From Stenopsyche tienmushanensis (Eukaryota; Arthropoda; Insecta; Trichoptera; Stenopsychidae): 64,000 nt of DNA. Shown piece after piece: positions 55,936 to 64,000 of the stretch; the first letter of the stretch is position 1, and the number at the start of each line of letters is the position of its first letter. The notes under the pieces were generated by a model. That model was given only the letters and a program-made list of their open reading frames with translations, had not been told where the DNA came from and did not search any database. The stretch is from NCBI GenBank assembly GCA_008973525.1, contig WACJ01000367.1, positions 186,001 to 250,000 on the forward strand, in the 5' to 3' direction. Position numbers and translations under genes: made by a program.

Positions 55936-57924
55936 GTTTTTTTTTTTATATTAATAAAATGAATTATTTTATCGTACATCAGAACATCAACCACAAAAGT
56001 CGTGCTTTGAAAAGCTCAACGACAATGTTGCTTTGCAAAGCTTCGTGCAATATTTCATCGTACGATTGAAGCGTTCGATGTATTTTTTCAAGAGTTGTCC
56101 GAGACGTGCTTTTATTTATAAAAAAAGCTTTTGTGCTTTGAAAATGATACGAAAGCAACTCGAAAATTAGCACGTGAGCGTAAAAATAAATTTGCCATTG
56201 TTCGATTAGGGACGTTCACTTTGGCGATAAAACTCTTTGAATAAGCAGTAAAATTGTTTTTAGCCCGACCATTAAAATGTAGCTCGTAAAAGGGAACATA
56301 ATTCGTTAGGCACGCCATTCATCGGCAATTTGTTATAGTTTGACAAGGCGTGAGAGCTTTTATGAAGGCGACTCGCGGCGAAAGCTTGTTCCATCAAATA
56401 GGACTTGTGCATATGAAAATCGTAAAATTTGTATTAAACAAGTATCAGCTAATAGTGCATGGATATAATGGATATATACATGTAATTTATGAAAGAAGTG
56501 TGCTTTTTAAATGATTTCACCATGATGAAGCTCATTGATATGCGTCGGGCGTATGAGATAAGTTGTTCTTTATCCCATAAGAGGTTTTAAAATCGGTAGA
56601 TGATGCAACCAAACCAAAGCAGAGTATCTGAGATCACTAGTGATCCGAGATGGAAAGACCGTGTGATTTTGCGACAAGCAAAACAATAAACATTCATCAT
56701 ACAAAGTAATTTTCTAAGTGGTCACTGGTCGCTCGCTGCAATTTTCTGCATTCCTAGCAAAACGCCTGTGACCTGCATGCATAAGATCGATTCTGATGCA
56801 TCGACCATCCAGGAAACGTCCCCGAAGGGTTTAATTTGTCTGTATAAATTTATATGACACGCATCTAAATAAATTTGATATAAACTACCCTTTTTAACGA
56901 CAAAAATGCATGCATCACTGCATCAATATCTATCATTGCTCGGATGAAAATTTAACAATGCATGCAAGAACTGTGCAATAATTCATTGCTAAAATGAATG
57001 CTGTTTAGCTCATTTTTAAGATTTTTATTGTCAAAGCGTAAATAAATTTAAAAAATATATGCGGTCACATACTGTGCTTGATTTATAAGGATTTCATACA
57101 AAGCATACTGCTCAAATCCCATTTGGAATATAATGAGTGGGATTAAAATTTATGACTTAACCTCACGTACAGCACCGTTTTCATTTTCACAAAAAAAAAA
57201 TAATACGGATCATAGTGATATTATCTCACAGTATTCAGCAAAGAACTAGGTCTGTAGTGGCAACAATGACAGTCATAATAATGCTGACTGAATTGTGTCG
57301 ACAATTATAACTGCCTGCACTTATTGTATACAAAATGCAGACGTCGCAAACGATAAATAATCGCTACTGACAAGCGATTAGGCTAATCGCCACGGAGCAT
57401 AATGCTGAAGATTAGCATCGCGGCTATTAATTGCGATTCGAGTATTATCTCCGAAGGCTGCTCAATTGGAGGTTGATATCACTCCTTAGTCATCGGGGCT
57501 GAGCATTGACATCGAATGGCTCTCATTTAGTTGCAATTAAATATTATATAATAAATTGGCGATGGTTAATCGAGACGGAGGCAGCGGCCTCGGGTTATGG
57601 AAGGACTGGTTCGTATTCCATCTTGGCTCACCAGTTCTGCAAGGACAAAATATCCACATTCTTATAAATTCTTCAAGGGATCGAATCTCGATAAGAAAAC
57701 CTACCTGGTTACGGCTTTATTGAATAACAATATCTCACGTGTAATTCGAATCTTACATCGACATTTGCAACATTTGAATAAGAAAAAAAAACAACGTCGC
57801 AATCTTGCTATGGTAATTCTTTCAATGCGCAACCCTTGCGTTGTATCAAATCAATGCACTTACATGATTATTAAAAATGTTCAGATTAAATACTGATTAA
57901 GATTTGAATATGAATCTAAATAGG
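55936..57924. other. Intergenic DNA, nothing recognised
   Basis: Unique-looking. A slightly G+C-richer patch at 57300-57600 holds several TAAT/ATTA cores (TTAGGCTAATCGCC, GCTATTAATTGCG) but I have no evidence that it is regulatory. A 99-codon open stretch (57597-57896) is unrecognised. Confidence 0.45.
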
Positions 57925-58070
57925 GCGTCCGATCGTTCATTCGTCATGTTAGCGGTCTGAAAAGCGGACCGTTTGGATACACAGACCTTGCGGCCACTCT
58001 ATCCTCTTTGAGGGCCTTTTTTGGGATAAATGCGTACCATGATCTGTACGATCACGGAAGCCTTTTAGTT
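57925..58070 (+). repeat. Family X repeat, copy 3
   Basis: TTCATTCGTCATGTTAGCGG, TCTGAAAAGCGGACCG, ACACAGACCTTG, GATAAATGCGTACC and GATCACGGAAG match 10060-10200 in order and orientation. Confidence 0.8.
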
Positions 58071-59360
58071 TTAAGAATCTAACTCAGATTTGATATTAGT
58101 TGCACTGAGACCTTTCAAATAAAAGTATTGTATCACTTTACGTCAACCAATTTTTTCTATGCTTGCAAATTTACTAAGAAGGTTCACTATTGATGGCTGC
58201 CAAACAAATACTAAGCAACGTAGCATCTTGAAACTTAAGCTTTATAAGGTAAACACTTTCAATCATAGATTTTTTTTAAACCACAACCGCTCTCTATACA
58301 TAAGGTCGGGTACCTTTGGGACTATTTTCGTATATACTTTTAAAACCTGCAATAAATTTGATGGCTCATCATCGGACTATTTACTATCAAAATGGACCAT
58401 AAATTCAATAGAATTTTAATTTGATGTCTTAGTAAAAGCAAAAATATCACAAAACAATAGTTAAAAATTGAAAGCTTACGTCAAATTCTAGATTCTTAGA
58501 GCTTTTGCCCTCAAGCAGATAAAATTATAAAATAGATGAAGTATTCAGACGCAGTAATATTTAAATTGCATTTCAATATTGTAATGCAGCCTCAATAATA
58601 TATATTAAACGAAGGATTAATAAAATGATTCATCATCATATTACTCAGAAGGATGAGTCAAAATAAAAACAAATTAATATAATTACATCTTATAGCTACG
58701 GCCAAACCTAATCACTATCACATCTCTTTATAATTTAAAAAAACTTGACAGCGATTTCTTGCATTTATTCTTCCTGAATTATAATTGAACATGATAATAA
58801 TATGATCTTGAAACTAAATTGTCGGAAGATTGCAGACCTACTTCAAGCGTGCAAAGCCAAGAATTGTAATTGCAACTAAATTTATCATATAGTTCCCTAC
58901 TTATTAAGATATAGACGATGCTGAAGCATCAAAGATGATCCCAAAATATTAAAATATGTATCAAGATTTCAATATCAGTGGGCGGTCATTGTTGATTTAG
59001 ACGGCGTTCAAATAAGGAAATAAGCTTTTGTTCATGTTTTTTCTTCATCACTTTTAAAGATCCTCGATAATAAATTCGCAATCACATCTAATAATTTATT
59101 TCTTGTCCACGTCAAATAAATAATATCATTTTTTATGAATGTCATTCTTGTACCCATCTCTAAGGATTGATTGGGGTGACAAAATTCCCTCCTTAATTTG
59201 AATGTTCAATGATTCTTACTGGTTAGCCTTAATCGATATTTGTAAACCTCAGTTTTAAAGTATCACCATTGAAAAAGTCTGACTGTGATTTTGTGCTTTT
59301 AAGTAAGTTTTTAGTAAGTTTTGTATATTCACACATCCAAATAAGTAAAAATGTTGTACT
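58071..59360. other. Intergenic DNA, nothing recognised
   Basis: AT-rich, no motif-bearing frames (longest 86 codons, 58159-58419). Confidence 0.5.
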
Positions 59361-59361
59361 A

Positions 59362-59876
59362 TCAGGGGGAACAAAAAGTAATCAAAATTTATATTATTTG
59401 AGAAAGTGCAAACAATAAGTTGGCAAAGATTTATCGCAATCGAATGAACGGTATGGCAGCGCATTAAATACGAACAAACAAACATTGACTTTTATATATT
59501 AGACTGTACCTATGTTACTCGCGAAATCTTTAGCAATAAGTGGACGAAGTTTTATCGTAATCTGATGAACGATATGGCAGCGCATTTCAAACGAACAAAG
59601 CCCAATTCATTTTTATATATTAGATAGATTGCTCAAACTTAATCAGATAATTTATTGTGAATCTGAATGATTGAACGATCTGTTTTATTTTATAACTAGA
59701 AAAGGTCTCTTCTTCACGACAATGTGACACCGCAATAAAACAATAAATAAAGTAAAAAAATAACAATGTTGGAGTAGTAAAAACTCACTTAGGTAAGTTT
59801 TCCAGTGAAAAATCAATTTAATAAATAATTTTTTTCACGGGGATTTTTTTTTTTGATTACTTTTCGGTCCTCCCAA
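59362..59876 (+). mobile_element. Decayed mariner element with nested family V repeat
   Basis: TA at 59360-59361 and 59877-59878 flank inverted ends: left TCAGGGGGAACAAAAAGTAA, right in complement TTGGGAGGACCGAAAAGTAA. At 59706-59735 the plus strand reads SLLHDNVTPQ, the LLHDN block with the second catalytic aspartate of mariner transposases. The rest of the transposase is gone. A family V repeat occupies about 59400-59625. The terminal sequence differs from the mariner at 43778, so it is another mariner lineage. Confidence 0.8.
59400..59625 (+). repeat. Family V repeat, copy 4, nested in a mariner element
   Basis: Two tandem units of about 125 bp (ATCGCAATCGAATGAACGG, TATCGTAATCTGATGAACG), with ends TTTTTATATATTAGAC and TTTTTATATATTAGAT. 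The 5' ACTAGCG start is absent. Confidence 0.75.
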
Positions 59877-59878
59877 TA

Positions 59879-61584
59879 CTAAATAAAGCTATATCGTCAT
59901 ATGGAATTGAAGCGTGGGCCACCTAAAAAGAGGGAGGAAGGATGCGCGCGCAATGCGCAAAGAGTGGGGGGTCTAACCATACCGTCTGCGACTTCACGTT
60001 ACACTGGTGTCAGAAAAATGGAGAACTTACCTGAGCTTACCTTATCTTACCTACTATATCAACCCTTGCTTGTACTTCACCCCAACAAAACTAGAGAGAG
60101 AGGTGTGCCCAATATAAACTAGGATCTTTACATAACATCGCGTTTTTTAAGTCTTTAAAACTACATTTTTATTCAATGCTAACAATGCTGTAATTTGATA
60201 AATCCTCAATTAATGATACTCATGCGAGATTTTTGCATTTTTCAATTACATGTGTACAGCACATATGTAGATTGGCGTTGAGATAAACTCGACTTGTAAA
60301 TGAAAACTTGTTTTCATCATCGTATACTAATTACGTATCATGTGTGTTATATTTAGAATCATTTTTACAGTGAAAAGGTTGTCGAACGGATAGTATTTAA
60401 ATTGATTCCACTTTTATAATCATTGTTTTGGTTATTTACACTTAAATAAATCAAAACGCTGATTCAAAGTATGGCTGATTTTGATGATTGATTAGACATA
60501 TTGGATATTTAAAGTACATATGTATAATAAGCATTTATTCATATTATAAAAACATGATTATCAATTATATATTTGAATAAATACTTGTAATCTGAATGAT
60601 CTATTGCAGTTTTTTTTAAATTTATGCATAAAATACTTCGCACCTATCAAATTCTCTTTCAAATTACGCCTTCTTAAAGCTCAGTAGCTTCTTCTTCGCC
60701 TTGACTTGTCGGTAAAATCTTATTAAATCTACGTCATATATCAAATTAGCGTAAGCAATATGATGTGACTCGTTTATGTTTTTACAAAAAAATACAACCT
60801 TAGTGGATTAATTGCCTTTTAATCGGTAGCTAATACGAGGTGCCAATCGGAAATATTTTTTGTGACCCTAAACTGCAGCTTTGCATTTATCTCTCGGACT
60901 TAATGAGCTAAATAAACATCGGCTGTTTGATGTTTCCGGTTTCTGGCGAAAACGTCAGTCATCATCGGCAGGTGATTATTAATCACGCACAGCATCTTGT
61001 GTGTCAAAACGTGTGTGATTTGACCCGACCGTGCAGAAAGTACACACTCGTAATGAGGCAAGTATTTAGATACGGTCACGGTTTCATCACGGCAACAGGA
61101 ACAGATCATCAAGGATCTTTTTTTCAACGTTTTAATTGTACTCGAACGCAGGTGCTACACGATTAGTGATATCATCAACGACCCATTGTAGATACGAATC
61201 ACGAAGGAAGTTTTCACTTTCGAGGATGTAGTGGATTTTCCACGATGACCGGGTTATCGTGGTACTATCCTGCACGTCGTTGACGAGCTTATTTTACCAG
61301 TAATTGACTATTATATCCAAACTTATCACCCAAAAAAAGCGCACGAACTTTCGGACTGACCTGATAAAAAGCCGCCTCTAGACAACGTTATAGCGTTGAG
61401 TCTGGTGATAAACGCGTGACACGCTGCAAGAACGCAATTCCCTCGGAATCCAAATAACAACCTAAGTGAGTAATTGATTTATAACAATCATTCGCTGCCC
61501 TAAATTATAAATAAATATCTTTTCCAGCTTAACATATTTGTTTTGTTAATTGGCACATTTGCTGTTTTGCCAAATTAAATACTA
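59879..61584. other. Intergenic DNA, nothing recognised
   Basis: Includes a G+C-richer scrap at 59900-60110 with repeated GAGCTTACCT/CTTATCTTACCT and an antiparallel pair of open stretches (60900-61166, 75 and 79 codons) lacking motifs. Confidence 0.4.
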
Positions 61585-61588
61585 TTAA

Positions 61589-62177
61589 ATCCTTTGAGTA
61601 GTGAGCGATCATAAAATTAGATGCTAAATCCGCCATTTATCGTCCGTACAAATCCACTTATCTGTCAGAACCGCCGCAGCACGTATGAAGCTTGTATATA
61701 AATAAATAAACACTTTCGATAACACACAATATTCGGTCACTTCTTCAAGTAAACATAAACAATACAATTGAAATCGATCTGCACAATCGTATAATATATG
61801 CAAGATACTCTCTCCATCTCTGTTTCTTTCCAAATGTGGAGGAGGAATTTCCCGATGGATGGAAGTGGATGGGCGTCGAACAAAAAGACTCTCTTTTCTA
61901 TGTAACTTTTTTTTCTGCGCGAGAGAAAGGGATTTGGCTGCGGAAAGGACATTCTCCCGCAGCCAAGGCCAACCGCCGACTTCTGTGCGTCGCCACCCAA
62001 CCAGTAACGATGCACGCACAAGAAGCGATCGATCGGTAATTACAGGTGCAATTTCCCTGCAGCCCCAAGAATGGCGCTGTCAAAATAGCACATTGCACAT
62101 GAAAAGAGACGGAAGATGTCGCTGCTAATCTGAAGAATTAAATCTGCTCAGATTAACAGCGCTATTGCATGGGGACC
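61589..62177. mobile_element. 589-bp TTAA-bounded composite of family A head and family Y
   Basis: TTAA at 61585-61588 precedes ATCCTTTGAGTAGTGAGCG, the family A head. Family A blocks continue to about 61810 (ATGCAAGATACTCTCTCC). Family Y in minus orientation follows directly: CGTCGAACAAAAAGACTCTC, GGCTGCGGAAAGGACATTC with CTCCCGCAGCC, AAGGCCAACCGCCGACTTC, CGATGCACGCACAAGAAGCG. It ends with a hairpin GCTGCTAATCTGA ... TCAGATTAACAGC (about 62118-62160) and TTAA at 62178-62181. This suggests A and Y are two parts of one element, seen separately elsewhere through decay. Overlapping open frames of up to 131 codons here have no motif. Confidence 0.65.
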
Positions 62178-62181
62178 TTAA

Positions 62182-64000
62182 CAGTTCTTGCTTTTTTGTA
62201 GGCACTCGCTGCTCCAAATTTAAAGTAATTCTTTTAATGCAAAATCAATAGATTTTACGATAAAATCTGTTAATTAAACGTTAGTAAGATGAGTGGGTGA
62301 ATTTAGATAAATGCAGAAAAATCACTATGCTTAAAATATCGATGATATTATTTTTCGCATTGAGAAATATATAATCGATTGAGATCCTCGCCAGATTTGC
62401 CCCGGGTGAATATTTAACGAGCCAAGTGATAGCATTGGAATTGAAGACCTCAGCAATTTTCCTACGTAGATAGCTTCTCAAAAAACATAAAAAAGTGTAT
62501 TAATCGCCTTCATAAATATTCTTGTATCATTCATGATACGAGCTTTTAATAGCCTTTGGATATTGAACGACCTTGTTCTCGGCTAATTATCGACACGAGA
62601 GCTTACGATTTATCGGTAAGAGTTTAGATAAACATTAACATATCTAAACAAAAATAAGAAATATGCAAATAGTGCGTCGATTTGCAGAAAGCACGTTCGG
62701 ACACTCGAGAATCAAAATAATATTAATGCAAAAATATTGACCCTTGAATGATATCTTCGAATATAAATTGTTGTGCTTTGGTCTGATCTTGAGCATCTTA
62801 AATTGCTTTCATGTATCTGATTGTATTCTGAAGATTTTTTTTTGTAATTGATACTATATATACTAAATGACACAATCGACGCCAAGAATTGCAATATCAT
62901 GCAGTGTTAATGCTTAGAAAACAATTCACGACATTGACAAAAAAATGAAGGATTTCAATTTAAAAAAGACACGGAGCATCGTGCAAATCTTCATCACACC
63001 CACAAGCAAATCTCGATATCTATTCGAAGATTTCCAGATAAGCCATAGCAGCAGGGACACGCAGCCGTAGTAAACAAGCATTAAGTAGCTCTCTCGGTCA
63101 GTATCGCACCATCTCACGCTGCCAAGGCTCCATCCATGCCAGATTGCAGCTCCATGATATTCCCGAGGACAATGATATTCCATAGGGGAGTGAGGATTAA
63201 TCGATGAAATTAATAATGTTATCGTGTATGTGGTAACTAATGCGAGAGTGCCTTGAACCTGCTCTGGGATGTAAAGGCCTAGTATGTGCACATCTTCGCG
63301 ACCTTGGTGGGATGCTTGCACCCCACACTACATCATTTCGTTTTTTGCCTTATTTATTCACCGGCGTGTGAGCTAAAGCCTTTATCGTAATAAATACGAC
63401 CAGGGGTACGAAACCATTGCGATACGTCGTACTTAAAGATCGAACAACCAAAGAACACGGAGCAACAATCAGAAACTTGATTTGAAGCAATATCAGCAAC
63501 CTATCCCTTGATTACTTTTTTTTAATATCAACTCCTCAGTAAATTAATTGAACTGTTGTATATACTCGTAGAATTTGAAAAGCTACTTATTTTTATCCAA
63601 CAGAAAAATGTATCAGTCAATCTATTCAATAACCTCTTCTCCCTTATTATATCCTGAAGACAGGCTAAATATTTTAAAAGATCATATACATCGCTATCTA
63701 AGCACAAGGAGTAAGAAAATGATCATTTGATCATTGCCATTTGAATGCAAAATAGCGTTCATATCTTTGCGAGAAGTTTCCGCCAAAAATGCGGGGTGGC
63801 GATCCATAGACGTTTAACTACATTCAGAAATTGTGGATCGCAATGGCACGTTTTGCATTGCATTTGCATATATTTTTGAACAACATCCATCGGAATAAAA
63901 TCGATATTATAACTGGCGAGACAGAGGACTGAAAAGAGTAATAAAAATGATTTAAATTGCAAATTAATATGTTGAATACTGAAGATGTAATAAAATTTTC
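62182..64000. other. Intergenic DNA, nothing recognised apart from one open stretch
   Basis: A 131-codon minus-strand open stretch at 62926-63321 has one hydrophobic run (LVYYGCVSLLLWLIW) followed by basic residues, but no homology I recognise. Flanks are AT-rich with no element ends seen. Confidence 0.4.

Noticed and set aside
53217..55980. Target-site duplication for the jockey/CR1-type LINE
   Set aside because: I compared the flanks by eye and found no convincing match; an alignment with an empty allele would be needed.
57300..57600. Possible enhancer with clustered homeodomain-like TAAT cores
   Set aside because: TAAT cores are expected often in DNA this AT-rich; no conservation data are available here.
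61624..62128. Open frames of 131, 94, 89 and 67 codons on both strands
   Set aside because: All overlap the A/Y composite repeat and are not conserved in the other copies.
1..64000. CRISPR array, prokaryotic operon, phage or virus genome, telomeric repeat
   Set aside because: No regularly spaced short repeats with unique spacers, no ribosome-binding-site/operon structure, no capsid or replication genes, and no TTAGG-type array were seen.

Overview
This window looks like a gene-poor, AT-rich piece of an insect nuclear genome. The grounds are a eukaryotic tRNA-Gln, R1-type and jockey/CR1-type non-LTR retrotransposons, mariner-like (TA) and piggyBac-like (TTAA) DNA transposon remnants, and many short interspersed repeats. 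I found no exon of a recognisable host protein gene, no prokaryotic gene organisation, no CRISPR array and no viral gene. I cannot assign an insect order or species with confidence.

Layout. 1-9.5 kb: decayed R1-type LINE on the minus strand (1.24-2.34 kb), then long inverted arms of a Tc1/mariner-type non-autonomous element at 4.9-5.2 kb and 8.1-8.6 kb, with transposase-derived minisatellite units at 5.2-5.8 kb. 10-13 kb: a 3-kb interval bounded by about 210-bp inverted repeats. 14.8-15.9 kb: a 147-bp TTAA miniature element and an inverted pair of SINE-like repeats. 18-38 kb: interspersed copies of a TTAA-associated family (A), a hairpin-bearing family (Y), TA-flanked miniature elements and a hAT-like element. 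40.8-45.8 kb: a second decayed R1-type fragment, a mariner deletion derivative with both inverted termini, and a very young 5'-truncated R1-type LINE with target duplication and poly(A) tail. 47.6 kb: tRNA-Gln(TTG), the only clearly functional host gene. 48-53 kb: further miniature elements and a nested cluster (hAT-like inside Tc1/mariner-like, beside a 65-bp-period minisatellite coding for a transposase motif). 53.2-55.9 kb: 5'-truncated jockey/CR1-type LINE with an uninterrupted 814-codon reading frame. 56-64 kb: mostly unrecognised intergenic DNA with a mariner remnant that carries a nested SINE-like repeat, and a 589-bp TTAA-bounded composite repeat.

The recognisable coding sequences belong to selfish elements: reverse transcriptases, an endonuclease fragment, a zinc knuckle and mariner transposase fragments. 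They do not form a pathway. The elements most worth following up are the transposase-derived 65-bp minisatellite, the nested-palindrome TTAA miniature element, the A/Y composite repeat and the 3-kb inverted-repeat-bounded interval. Boundaries of repeat families come from visual comparison within the window only and are approximate unless a target duplication is stated.
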